From a bacterium (GTDB lineage: Bacteria; Armatimonadota; UBA5829), in NCBI GenBank assembly GCA_021371935.1, contig JAJFVF010000006.1, forward strand, positions 1 to 64,000: a DNA stretch of 64,000 bases. The letters run 5' to 3'. Position numbers and translations under genes: made by a program. Below, piece by piece: positions 36,541-45,387 of this stretch (position 1 is its first letter; each line of letters starts with the position of its first letter). Below the pieces are notes generated by a model that saw only the letters and a list, made by a program, of their open reading frames with translations, did not search any database and was not told where the DNA came from.

Positions 36541-37515
36541 TCAGACGCAGTTTTCGTCTATTTTGATTGAAGCCCTTAGAGTCTTTAGTGCATCTTCCGG
36601 CGTAACCACATCAGGCTCTTTATCATCCAGGACGCAGCGCAGGAAATACTCGATCTCGGCAGCCAGAGCCGACTGCCTCAGGATTATCGGGTCCAGAGAA
36701 GTCTCAGGATTGAAATTGGTATGCTTCGCATCATCGATAAAGCGGAAGTTGTCCGGGGGCATTTTGATCTCGATCTCGCCTTTTGTGCCGATGATCTTCA
36801 TCATAGCGTCGAGACCCGCAGGCATCGCATCGCGACCCATCCAGGATGATGCAAACGAACACAAAGTCCCATTGGCCAATTTCACCACCGCCAGTGTGCT
36901 GTCGGCCTCTTTATCGGACTGATTACAGCGCTTGTAGCCGCTGCACTCTTCCACATCGCTGCCAGTAAACCACAGTGCAAGATCGATGTCGTGTATGGCT
37001 GTCTCGCGCATGGGGTTCAGCTTTCGACCCGGCGAAAGAGTCGTGTAGTGATTGTTACGATATGCCTGGATCATCGATATATCGCCCAGCTTGCCGGAGT
37101 CGATCATGGACTTGGCATGCGCATACGGCGGCATGAAACGGCAGATATGAGCAGTCATAAACTTGCCGGTGCTCCGCTTTGCCGCCGCAGCTATTGCTTC
37201 GGCGTCTTCCAGGCTGTCTGCAATCGGTTTTTCGAGCAGCACATGTTTGCCGCATTCGAGCGCAGTCACACTGGGCACTCTATGATCCCGGCTCAAAGTC
37301 GCCACACTGACGATATCAACATCATCGGATGACGCAAACTGCTCATAGTCCGTGCTGATTGCCGGAACATTGTATTTGTCGGCAACCTCCTGCGCGCGGG
37401 AAGCTGTGCGCGAGCAGACACGCGTGATCTCGACATACGGGATTTGCGAGAAAGCCGTCACATGCAACTCGCCAAAATCTCCGAGACCAACGATGCCTAC
37501 ACGCAGCTTTTTCAT
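36541..37515 (-). CDS. Gfo/Idh/MocA-family oxidoreductase
   Basis: The 324-residue product has an N-terminal Rossmann NAD(P) fold (RVGIVGLGDFGELH) and the family signature EKPIADS around residue 95. The C-terminal domain carries a DIDLALWFTGS segment and a likely catalytic His. Such enzymes oxidise or reduce sugars and inositols or amino acid-derived substrates. It overlaps the aminotransferase stop by 4 bp (37512-37515), so the pair is translationally coupled. Confidence 0.92.
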   Translation of the reverse strand: MKKLRVGIVGLGDFGELHVTAFSQIPYVEITRVCSRTASRAQEVADKYNVPAISTDYEQFASSDDVDIVSVATLSRDHRVPSVTALECGKHVLLEKPIADSLEDAEAIAAAAKRSTGKFMTAHICRFMPPYAHAKSMIDSGKLGDISMIQAYRNNHYTTLSPGRKLNPMRETAIHDIDLALWFTGSDVEECSGYKRCNQSDKEADSTLAVVKLANGTLCSFASSWMGRDAMPAGLDAMMKIIGTKGEIEIKMPPDNFRFIDDAKHTNFNPETSLDPIILRQSALAAEIEYFLRCVLDDKEPDVVTPEDALKTLRASIKIDENCV

Positions 37516-38669
37516 GCACCATATTTCCTTACGAATGCCTCGACTGATGCACCTTTGTTGATCTTTGCGCCTGCTGCTGCCAGTTCGGTCTCCAGCGCCA
37601 TCAGCGTAGGCACTATATACTCCGGTGTTGCGGTCATTGATAGGTGGCCAACACGAATGATAGAATTGGCAGTCGCTCCCAGCCCGCCTGCAAGCAGTAT
37701 ATCATGCTTGCTTTCGATCTTGTTTCTGACTGCTTCGCCATCAATGCCGTCCGGCAGGCAGAGACCTGTCAGAGTCCGGCTGGCCCAGTCGTCACCGACA
37801 AAGAGCTTGAGGCCCATGGCCTTAATGGCTTCACGGAAAGCATCGCGAACCAGGGTGTGGCGGGCAAAACGCGCAGGCAAGCCCTCTGCAAAAATCTCAT
37901 CGAGTGCCTGATTGAGAGCAAGATACAACGCAACCGGCGCGGTGTTCGGGCCTTCGGGATGCCAGTTGGTCCACTGTTTCTGATAATCTCTGAGAGTAAT
38001 CAAATTGAGATACCAACTCGGAACCTGGGTCTTGCGAGATTCGATTGTCTTCCATGCTTTATCGCTGACTGATACAAAGCCAAGACCTGCAGGTGATCCA
38101 AAGCACTTCTGGCTGCCGCTGATACAGAAATCGATGCCGAGTTTGTCAGTGGGAATATCCACGCCGCCCATGCTCGATACACAGTCCACTATGGTCAATA
38201 CGCCATATTCCTGGGCGACAGATGTTATCTCTGCAAGCGGAGACTCGACTGCTGTCGAAGACTCGTTATGGACTATAGCCAGAGCCTTGATATCCGGGTC
38301 CTTCTTGATGGCCTCACGGACCTGTTCGCCCCTTATCGGCTGGCCGTATTCGCTGCGGGTGGTGACCGTGACTATGCCATAGTGCTTAGCCATGTCCTCA
38401 AAGCGGTCACCGAAGAAACCGTTATTGCAAATAAGTATCTTATCGCCCGGCTCGACCGCATGGCTGACAGACAGCTCCATCGCGCCGGATGAAGTCGCCG
38501 CAAGCACGAACAGATCGTTTTGGGTCTGGAATACTTTCTTGAGCTTGTCGACTACCTGAAAATAGAACGCTGACCACTGCGTGCCATAGTGCGGTCTGGT
38601 CGGCAGTGCCATTTTTTGTCTGGCTTGCTCACTGACCTCGGTTGGACCGGGAATCATTAGTTTTGGCAT
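37512..38669 (-). CDS. Class V aminotransferase (alanine-glyoxylate/serine-pyruvate type)
   Basis: The 385-residue PLP enzyme starts MPKLMIPGPTEVSEQ (family signature PGPTE). The Schiff-base Lys lies in the ISGSQKCFGSPAG segment. It resembles serine-glyoxylate or alanine-glyoxylate aminotransferases and related subgroup-IV enzymes. Paired with the Gfo/Idh oxidoreductase, it could transaminate an oxidised product. An 83-bp gap separates it from the transaldolase-like gene upstream, so a common transcript is likely. Confidence 0.92.
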   Translation of the reverse strand: MPKLMIPGPTEVSEQARQKMALPTRPHYGTQWSAFYFQVVDKLKKVFQTQNDLFVLAATSSGAMELSVSHAVEPGDKILICNNGFFGDRFEDMAKHYGIVTVTTRSEYGQPIRGEQVREAIKKDPDIKALAIVHNESSTAVESPLAEITSVAQEYGVLTIVDCVSSMGGVDIPTDKLGIDFCISGSQKCFGSPAGLGFVSVSDKAWKTIESRKTQVPSWYLNLITLRDYQKQWTNWHPEGPNTAPVALYLALNQALDEIFAEGLPARFARHTLVRDAFREAIKAMGLKLFVGDDWASRTLTGLCLPDGIDGEAVRNKIESKHDILLAGGLGATANSIIRVGHLSMTATPEYIVPTLMALETELAAAGAKINKGASVEAFVRKYGA

Positions 38670-38752
38670 CTCTCACTGCTCCTTCAAAACGACAGAGAGC
38701 GGAGAGTTGAGAACCGAAAGCCCATCAACTGCTGCCGCTCACCTGTGCACGA

Positions 38753-40738
38753 TTATTTATTTACTTTACCGGCAAATTTCTTTGCGCGAGCGATGTTCTC
38801 GTTCCACATGCCGATGAACTGCTTCAAGGTCGGCTGGACATATATCGCACCCTCATACTCCTCGGGCTTGACTGTGGCCACTTCAAAGACCTTGGTCCAG
38901 TCCGGCCAAATCTTTGTCAGCGTCTCACTGCGCTTTGCCCAGATGCTGCCCGGCTTGGGATATCCATTTTCACCCATGTCCTCGTACAGTGTCTTCCAGT
39001 CGGTAACCTCAAGTGGCATCACATTGAGATACATGCGCTGGATGTTGCCGAAATCCGTCGAGAACGGCACGTCCAACAGCTCGGTGTTCTGGAAGAAATT
39101 GCGTTTGGAGGCAGTGAGAATTCGAGTCCGCTTGAGACCCTCGTTCTTCTCAAGCAGCATGACTACGCGCTTGGTGCACAAAGTGCCCGCACGGTCTATC
39201 GCGTCTTCCTCGGATGTCGGGTCGAAATCGATTCCGGCAGCCTTTGCTTCAGCCACAAACTCGGCATTATTGACTGATGCATCAGTCAGTTTCTTGACCG
39301 ACGCCGGCTCGATGCTCTTGAATTTACTCGACCCCGGCAAGGCGGCAATGAGAGACTTTACACGATAGTCGCGTATGGCATCGTTGAAACGACCGATCAT
39401 ACTTGTGATGACGGAGCCGCCCTCGCCGTCGTCGACCTTTTCGCCTGCGCGCTTCTCATAGTCACGAATGCCGTTCTCTGTGGCCATCGATGCAGCATAC
39501 ATCTGAGATACTTCATATGAGAGAGTTACGTTGGTGAACATACGATGCTTGAGGGCATCAGGATAGTTCTCGCTGTGACCGGAATTGAAGCTCCTGACCA
39601 CGTTCAGACACGCCTGGCCGGTGCATGCGACCTTGAAGTGATTGTTCGACACCCCGACCCTCGGCTTGGCAATCTGCTTGTATTTTTCATCTGCTCCATC
39701 GAGCAGGATGTCATCGAATATCTTTACGCGAGAGCAGAGGATATCGTAAATCTCGCCGCCCGCGTATGTAAGTTTCTTCTCATCGTTGTGCCAGTCCGGC
39801 CTTAGCTGGAATGCGACTCGACCCAGACCCCGCAGCAGGAATATCGATCTTAGACCAAGCATTGCGTCCACCACGACCCATTCGGTGAACTTGGTGGCGC
39901 CCCAGTCGTCCGCTTCACTCTTCTCGACTTGCTCCGCCGCAATGAGTTTGCGCACGTTATGCCACTTGTTGGGCACAGAGCAAATAAAGTCTGTTGTAGT
40001 CTTGCCCCAGATATTGGATATGCCGGACATGTCATCCTCGCCGCCGAGCGCGATTGCGGGGTTGGTGGTGCCGCCGAGACTGCCCATTCTGCGGCAGCGC
40101 AACGCCTGCATGCCATAATCATTAAAGAACTGGGTCTTGGTCTTGCCGTCTTCACGAGCAAAATATAGATCGGGATAATACATACCACGCTGATAGAGTG
40201 CGCCAAAGCATGTCAGGTAATCATCCACACTTGCATATGGATCACGGCCATTCTCGTCCTGCCACTTAAGCGCCCATGCAGCAAAAAGATTGTCGCCCTT
40301 GTTGGCAGCCATGTCCTCGACTTTGATGAGTTTGGTTACGCTTAAAAATGCATTCTTGTCCTGCTTGGCCCAGTCGCGCACCAAATCAGCCGAAGCTTTG
40401 CGATATCTTGCAACGTCGTCATCGCTCATTTTTGAGCAGCCAAATAACTTATCACTGCACAGATTATGGTGCAGTTCAATCGGTGAAAGCAGTGACTCTG
40501 CTATGCCAAGCATAAATGAGATCGCACGGGTCTTTAACGCCGACCCACTTGCAGGAAACTTGGCATTTAACGGTCTGACTACTCCCTCGTAGACTGCCGA
40601 GAATTCGTCTGGTGTTGTGAAAAAGAGCATCTTTTGACGGGCAAGCTCGATATCCCAACCTGCCATCATGCCCTCTGTTCGGTCATCTGCGTCCATTACG
40701 AGGTTCAAGGCCACCTCGGCGCTTTTAAACTTCGTCAC
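38753..40738 (-). CDS. Very large transaldolase-like protein
   Basis: The 661-residue product shares ordered motifs with transaldolase. GGTTNPAIA (222-230) corresponds to the TSNP strand. NHFKVACTGQ (366-375) contains Lys369 at the Schiff-base position (KxPxT). FTNVTLSYEVSQ (401-412) corresponds to NxTL(I/V)FS, and GGSVITSMIGRFNDA (440-454) to the ASVASFFVSRID strand. Known transaldolases are ~210-380 residues; here there are ~210 extra residues before the TTNP strand and ~140 between it and the Lys strand, and the C-terminus is long too. It may be a dedicated aldolase acting on a modified sugar or sugar acid. The neighbouring aminotransferase and oxidoreductase fit a catabolic pathway. Confidence 0.7.
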   Translation of the reverse strand: MTKFKSAEVALNLVMDADDRTEGMMAGWDIELARQKMLFFTTPDEFSAVYEGVVRPLNAKFPASGSALKTRAISFMLGIAESLLSPIELHHNLCSDKLFGCSKMSDDDVARYRKASADLVRDWAKQDKNAFLSVTKLIKVEDMAANKGDNLFAAWALKWQDENGRDPYASVDDYLTCFGALYQRGMYYPDLYFAREDGKTKTQFFNDYGMQALRCRRMGSLGGTTNPAIALGGEDDMSGISNIWGKTTTDFICSVPNKWHNVRKLIAAEQVEKSEADDWGATKFTEWVVVDAMLGLRSIFLLRGLGRVAFQLRPDWHNDEKKLTYAGGEIYDILCSRVKIFDDILLDGADEKYKQIAKPRVGVSNNHFKVACTGQACLNVVRSFNSGHSENYPDALKHRMFTNVTLSYEVSQMYAASMATENGIRDYEKRAGEKVDDGEGGSVITSMIGRFNDAIRDYRVKSLIAALPGSSKFKSIEPASVKKLTDASVNNAEFVAEAKAAGIDFDPTSEEDAIDRAGTLCTKRVVMLLEKNEGLKRTRILTASKRNFFQNTELLDVPFSTDFGNIQRMYLNVMPLEVTDWKTLYEDMGENGYPKPGSIWAKRSETLTKIWPDWTKVFEVATVKPEEYEGAIYVQPTLKQFIGMWNENIARAKKFAGKVNK

Positions 40739-40929
40739 TGTTTCTTTCCCCTTTATAGTTGTTTGATATTCGTCCAGTTGTTCTGTTTCGGGCGCATATG
40801 GACAGCCCGATCGTAGCTTGGAATAATAAGTTCTGAAAAACCTGCGGATATCGCGCGATCAACCATGGAGGATCTATATTGCAGCGTCAGGTCTAAAACA
40901 GATTCCCTACTAGTCCAATAGATTTAGCT

Positions 40930-41988
40930 CTACTCCTTTCTCATCTCCGCCGGTCTGGCAGTCGAAAGTCTCAATACCAGTTGAACAGAGAGCATCTCGG
41001 GTCGATTTCGCGCAGAACCGGAAGAGATGACATCATTGAGCAGGTGTATGCACTGAGCACCCACATCTTCCTTTGGCGCACGGATCGTCGTGAGCGGCGG
41101 CTCGGCAAGCTGGGAAATCTCTTCGTCATTAAAGCCCACAACACTTACCTCTTCAGGAATTCTCACACCTCTATTGAGCAAAGCCTTCATCGCCCCATAT
41201 GCGCCCATATCACCGCCGATAAACAGAGCAGTAAACTCCTCACCGTTTTCGTAGAGATCGTTGACTGCATTAAAGCCCATCACCAGTTCACCTTCGGCAG
41301 CATAACCAATCGGAGACGGATTGTCGAGTCCAGCCTCAGCCATAGCCATTGCAAAGCCTGCATATCTCCTGCGATACCAGGGCAGCGATGTGTCACCGAT
41401 AAACCTGATCTTGCGATGACCAAGAGAGAGCAGATGCACAGTCGCCTGATAACCACCGTCCACGTCATCAACATAAATGCCGTTATCAACCTTAACGTCG
41501 CTTTCGGTTATAAGGTTCGTGCCAAATACTACATAGGGTAAATCCAGCTCATCTATTGCTGCCATCATGTTGGGATAGTTTGTCCCAGCCAAAATAATCC
41601 CATCAACCAGCCTGCAAGCCCCTATAATCCTGGGCATCTCGATATCAGATGGCAAAGCATCAGGAGAATAGGTGCAAGTCGCATAGACTACCTGCACACC
41701 CATCGCGTCAGCTTCGCGTGATGCACCTTGCAAAATTTCAGCATGAACCGAGTGAATAAACGGCCTGTTGCACAACAAAAAACAGATCGTACCGGAATTA
41801 CCCCGGGCAAGCAACCGCGCACGTGGATTTGGCGTGTAGCCGAGCTTCACAACACTGGCATTGACCTTGTTACGTGTGTCCGTCTTTACACGCCATGGCT
41901 CGTTGAGCGCCCTCGAGACTGTGGCTGTGCTTACACGAGCGTCTGACGCAACCTCGCGTATTGTAATTGTATTGCTTTGATTAGACAT
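40930..41988 (-). CDS. LacI-family transcriptional regulator
   Basis: The 352-residue product begins with the LacI helix-turn-helix (TIREVASDARVSTATVSRALN, residues ~8-28) and the hinge SVVKLGYTPNPRARLLARG. A periplasmic-binding-protein-like effector domain follows. I placed the start at ATG 41988, so the HTH starts near residue 8 as usual; a longer frame from 42060 is possible but has no better ribosome site. An operator-like palindrome at 42012-42029 suggests autoregulation. It sits at the head of the minus-strand string and probably controls it. Confidence 0.9.
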   Translation of the reverse strand: MSNQSNTITIREVASDARVSTATVSRALNEPWRVKTDTRNKVNASVVKLGYTPNPRARLLARGNSGTICFLLCNRPFIHSVHAEILQGASREADAMGVQVVYATCTYSPDALPSDIEMPRIIGACRLVDGIILAGTNYPNMMAAIDELDLPYVVFGTNLITESDVKVDNGIYVDDVDGGYQATVHLLSLGHRKIRFIGDTSLPWYRRRYAGFAMAMAEAGLDNPSPIGYAAEGELVMGFNAVNDLYENGEEFTALFIGGDMGAYGAMKALLNRGVRIPEEVSVVGFNDEEISQLAEPPLTTIRAPKEDVGAQCIHLLNDVISSGSARNRPEMLSVQLVLRLSTARPAEMRKE

Positions 41989-42011
41989 GTTTTTCGCCAC
42001 TTGTAAGGTTG

Positions 42012-42029
42012 AATGTAACCGCTTACATT
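42012..42029. promoter_or_regulatory. LacI-type operator (AATGTAA-CCGC-TTACATT)
   Basis: An 18-bp near-perfect palindrome (one central mismatch pair) with the central CG typical of LacI/CcpA-like operators. It lies 24-41 bp before the LacI start codon, in position for autorepression. Confidence 0.7.
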
Positions 42030-42128
42030 TCATTCTACTACCGAAAAATGTCCGCGTCAATAGATAATGTGTCGAAAATCTTGAGGGTGATTATTGAAGC
42101 ACAGTTGAATTATGTATTGAGGTTAATT

Positions 42129-42192
42129 TAGCCCGTATTATGCGCTGGTCTCTGAGAGCATTATTCACGTTCCTCGTGAATAATGCGGGCTA
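42129..42192. repeat. Double-hairpin intergenic element, copy D (shortened)
   Basis: TAGCCCGTATTATGCGC is followed directly by TGGTCTCTGAGA and the complete hairpin GCATTATTCACG / CGTGAATAATGC, ending GGGCTA. The second arm of the distal hairpin is missing, giving 64 bp instead of 76-78. Confidence 0.8.
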
Positions 42193-42282
42193 AGCAATTT
42201 ACGGTCAGTAAATTGCACGTTTGTATGTGGTTTTACTGTGCGAAAAACTATAGTGGTATGCAAGCGACCGACCGTGATTCAC

Positions 42283-43083
42283 TTAGCAGTTCAGCCATTT
42301 GATCATTCTGACACGGTTTCCAGGGCAATGCGTATGGAACTCCACCACATCCATCGCACGCCGCATCAAAAATATGCCCATGCCATGATCGCGCAGACAT
42401 GACGGGTCCGGCTCACATATGGATTCGGAGTCGAACGGCTCGCCCTCATCCTCAATCTCGATGACAATGGCTCTTGAACATGTCATGCATCGCAACTTGA
42501 TCTTGTCCACACCTTTATTGGGTGAACCATGCCTGAAGGCGTTGGTCAACGCTTCGCCGACAGCAATTTGAATATCGCAGAAGATGTCACCGCTTGCACC
42601 GGCAGCAGCAGCCACATTCATTATCTTGCTCCTGAGCACAGAGACCATTAGAGAATCGCTTATCGACTGGCACTCCAGCACTTTCCACTCTTCGTTATCC
42701 GGCGGAACAGTGCCGCTGTCACCACGTACGTAGGTGTCCTGCTCAATCTGCCGCATGCCAAAAATTCCAGCGAAACCACTCATGGCTATCACTCGCTCTA
42801 CGGCAGCGCAAACACCTAGTAGACTAAATTCGGTGTTTGACTCCTCGCACAGCTTGCGGCTCTGCAAGAGCGCCCTCAACCCACTGCTGTCGATCAGGCT
42901 CACCCGGCTCATATCCAACTTTATCTCACAAGGCTGTTTCGCAAGCGACGAAGTTACAGCCTGGATCACGTCAGCCGCATTTTCATATGACAAGTCACGT
43001 GAGATAACGAGGGTCTGAACCTCATTGTCGACACATTTGTCATTATCAAAAAGAGTGGGTTGTGATAGAGTGTCTCTGTTCAC
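42283..43083 (-). CDS. STAS (anti-anti-sigma) domain fused to anti-sigma serine kinase domain
   Basis: The 266-residue product joins the two halves of a partner switch. Residues ~22-115 are a STAS domain, with the phosphorylatable serine region IDSSGLR (D65-S66-S67-G68). Residues ~150-262 are an RsbW/SpoIIAB-type HATPase, with N box GEALTNAFRHG (176-186), G1 DEGEPFD (212-218) and G2 DHGMGIFLM (222-230). I chose GTG 43083 because GGAGG lies 5 nt before it; in-frame ATGs at 43095 and 43104 are alternatives. The gene overlaps the upstream PP2C gene by 38 bp, so the phosphatase probably acts on the STAS part. The target sigma factor is not adjacent. Confidence 0.88.
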   Translation of the reverse strand: MNRDTLSQPTLFDNDKCVDNEVQTLVISRDLSYENAADVIQAVTSSLAKQPCEIKLDMSRVSLIDSSGLRALLQSRKLCEESNTEFSLLGVCAAVERVIAMSGFAGIFGMRQIEQDTYVRGDSGTVPPDNEEWKVLECQSISDSLMVSVLRSKIMNVAAAAGASGDIFCDIQIAVGEALTNAFRHGSPNKGVDKIKLRCMTCSRAIVIEIEDEGEPFDSESICEPDPSCLRDHGMGIFLMRRAMDVVEFHTHCPGNRVRMIKWLNC

Positions 43084-45196
43084 GTGAACCTCCATGTGAA
43101 GCATCCTTGCTTTGCATGGCGCCGCCATACGCCGCAGCAAGCAGGGCTATGTCATCCCTCTTTGTGAAATTTGTCTCATTGCACAGCTGGCCGCAAATAT
43201 ATTCTATCAGATCACGCGGCGAACACGGCATTGCCTCGAAAACCATTCTCTGTATGCCTTCCACCCCAAGCATATTTCCATCATTCACGGCATCGGTTAC
43301 TCCATCTGTGTAGAGCAAAAGTGTATCGGATGAATGGAACCTGACCCGGATCTTGTCATATTTACAATCCTGACCCGAACCGGCGGGAATACCTGTTCCC
43401 GCAAGCAGATGCTGCATCTTTCCCTGCTCGGTTATCAGCAGCGCGGGAGGATGACCAGCATTTGCATATACAAGTGTCTCATCGGTCGGATCTATGATCC
43501 CACAAAACGCAGTCATGAAGAAACTGAGCTCAAAGAAATGGTTCATTGCATTGTTTAGCTCACCCATCGCATAAGCTGGGTCGTCAGGATACTCAAATAA
43601 CATTGCCTTGAGCATGTGCTTGCAGGCAGCCAGATGAATCGCTGCCATAAGCCCCTTGCCCGACACGTCCGCTATAACCAGCGCAACCTTATCGTTCGGA
43701 AGCACAAATACATCATAAAAATCGCCACCGACACGCGCTTCGTTCAGAGCCGGTATATATCTGGCAGCAAAATTCAGACCCATACACGATTCGGGAGCCT
43801 CCGACACCAGGCTGCTCTGCAATTGCTCCGCTATGGATGCCTGGCGAGTGTAAAGACCGGCATTGCACACAATCACCGCCGCATGAAGCGCTATCGAAGT
43901 AAGAAGCCTGATCTCTCTGGTGGTAAAATTATGAGGCTCTTTGTTATACACAGTAATCGCCCCAAGCGCCTGGTTCTCCACAATTAGCGGAGCGCTCATA
44001 GCCGATCGACTGCCCGTGCGTTCCGATATCTGTCTGATATTCGCATCAAGACTCTTCGTCATATCACAGCATACATAGTGACGCTGCTGCTTAAACGCTC
44101 TGCCTGTAATTAATTCTCCTGGTTCGATGCCGGAGGACAGTACACTGGCATGCCAGCCGGTGCAGGAATTTTTTGAGACCAGTTTGCCGCTGTTGCTGAT
44201 AAGATATATCGCACAATCATCAGCGCCCATAGCTGCAGTCGTGGCGCCAGCAAGCGCAGTCAGAGTCTCGTCCAGATTCAAAGACGGAGATATCGCATTG
44301 GTCACCTCCATCACTGCCGAAAGATGCTCGACCCAGTCTTCAAGGACCTCAGAGTATTTCTCAGTCTCAGAGTGCATCCGGGCATTTACAATAGCTGCTG
44401 CTGCGTGTATCCCAAATGTGATGAGCAGATCACTCTTGATGCTTCCCAACTTCAAATCGTCACGGCTGATTCCCTGTGAAAACCTCGCCACTATCGAACC
44501 AATAGTTTCTGAACCAGCGGAAAGAGGCACACCCACCAATAACACACCGGCATCAGACTGGGCTGCATTATGCTCCGTTATGACCAGATATCCGCCTGAG
44601 TCCGCTGCATGGTTCGCCAGACGCTTCCAGGCGACCTTCTGACAATGACCGCAAAAACCCAGCGTCTTGAGACCACCATCGGTAACGTTTTTCATAAAAA
44701 CAACCGAACCATCTGCACCTAAATGTGCACACACAGCTTTAGCGATAGATTTGCCGCATGTCTTTACATCCAAAGAAGAAGATACAGACCTTACTGCTTC
44801 CATCATACCCGACAACATCACGGACTGCCGCTTCAATGCCAGCTCATGCTCGACCAAACTCTCGCCGAGGCTGTTGAAAGCCTCGCCCAGCACCTGCAAT
44901 TCATCACCGGTCTTAACGGTGACCGGCCTCCGGAAATCACCCGCAGTCATTGCCGCAGCAGTTCGCACAAACCTCTTGACAGGACGTGATATCCGCTTAC
45001 CTGCCACATAAATCACGATCAGCCCCCAAATAGATGTGGCAGCCGTGCTCTCAAGCCATATATGCCTTGGACCTACTATCACCGGATCACCAGACAAAAT
45101 GGCAATTTGCTGATGTGCAATGGCTTCATGTGTTTTCAGATACATCTCCACATTTACGCATATCTGAATGCATAACAAAGGACCCATTGCTAACAA
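43046..45196 (-). CDS. HAMP-GAF-GAF membrane PP2C (SpoIIE-type) phosphatase
   Basis: A 716-residue frame starts at a TTG (45196). It has a membrane helix at ~40-75 around a HAMP linker (ISRPVKRFVRTAAAM, ELQVLGEAFNSLGESL) and two GAF-like domains (~120-260 and ~300-460). A PP2C domain at ~480-700 has VGGDFYDVFVL, VADVSGKGLMAAIHLAACK, NAGHPPALLI and LYTDGVTDAV. The real N-terminus is probably upstream: in frame from 45238, a second helix (RFKLILVFLLAMG) precedes the TTG, after a G-rich ribosome site, but its only good start codon is ATA. The phosphatase should reactivate the STAS half of the overlapping downstream gene. Confidence 0.88.
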   Translation of the reverse strand: MLAMGPLLCIQICVNVEMYLKTHEAIAHQQIAILSGDPVIVGPRHIWLESTAATSIWGLIVIYVAGKRISRPVKRFVRTAAAMTAGDFRRPVTVKTGDELQVLGEAFNSLGESLVEHELALKRQSVMLSGMMEAVRSVSSSLDVKTCGKSIAKAVCAHLGADGSVVFMKNVTDGGLKTLGFCGHCQKVAWKRLANHAADSGGYLVITEHNAAQSDAGVLLVGVPLSAGSETIGSIVARFSQGISRDDLKLGSIKSDLLITFGIHAAAAIVNARMHSETEKYSEVLEDWVEHLSAVMEVTNAISPSLNLDETLTALAGATTAAMGADDCAIYLISNSGKLVSKNSCTGWHASVLSSGIEPGELITGRAFKQQRHYVCCDMTKSLDANIRQISERTGSRSAMSAPLIVENQALGAITVYNKEPHNFTTREIRLLTSIALHAAVIVCNAGLYTRQASIAEQLQSSLVSEAPESCMGLNFAARYIPALNEARVGGDFYDVFVLPNDKVALVIADVSGKGLMAAIHLAACKHMLKAMLFEYPDDPAYAMGELNNAMNHFFELSFFMTAFCGIIDPTDETLVYANAGHPPALLITEQGKMQHLLAGTGIPAGSGQDCKYDKIRVRFHSSDTLLLYTDGVTDAVNDGNMLGVEGIQRMVFEAMPCSPRDLIEYICGQLCNETNFTKRDDIALLAAAYGGAMQSKDASHGGSREQRHSITTHSF

Positions 45197-45387
45197 AAAA
45201 ACCAGAATAAGCTTGAATCTGATGCTCTTCGGTCTTATGGTCGACTTCCCCCCCCGACACTAAACCGCGAATGTGAGAATGACCGCCCCTCTTGAGCTTG
45301 ATACCCAAATATCGATTAGCTGAACCATATTTTTTCTTGACGGTCATTTTTTTGCGTGATAATATGCTAAGCACGCTGGAGGTGGCA

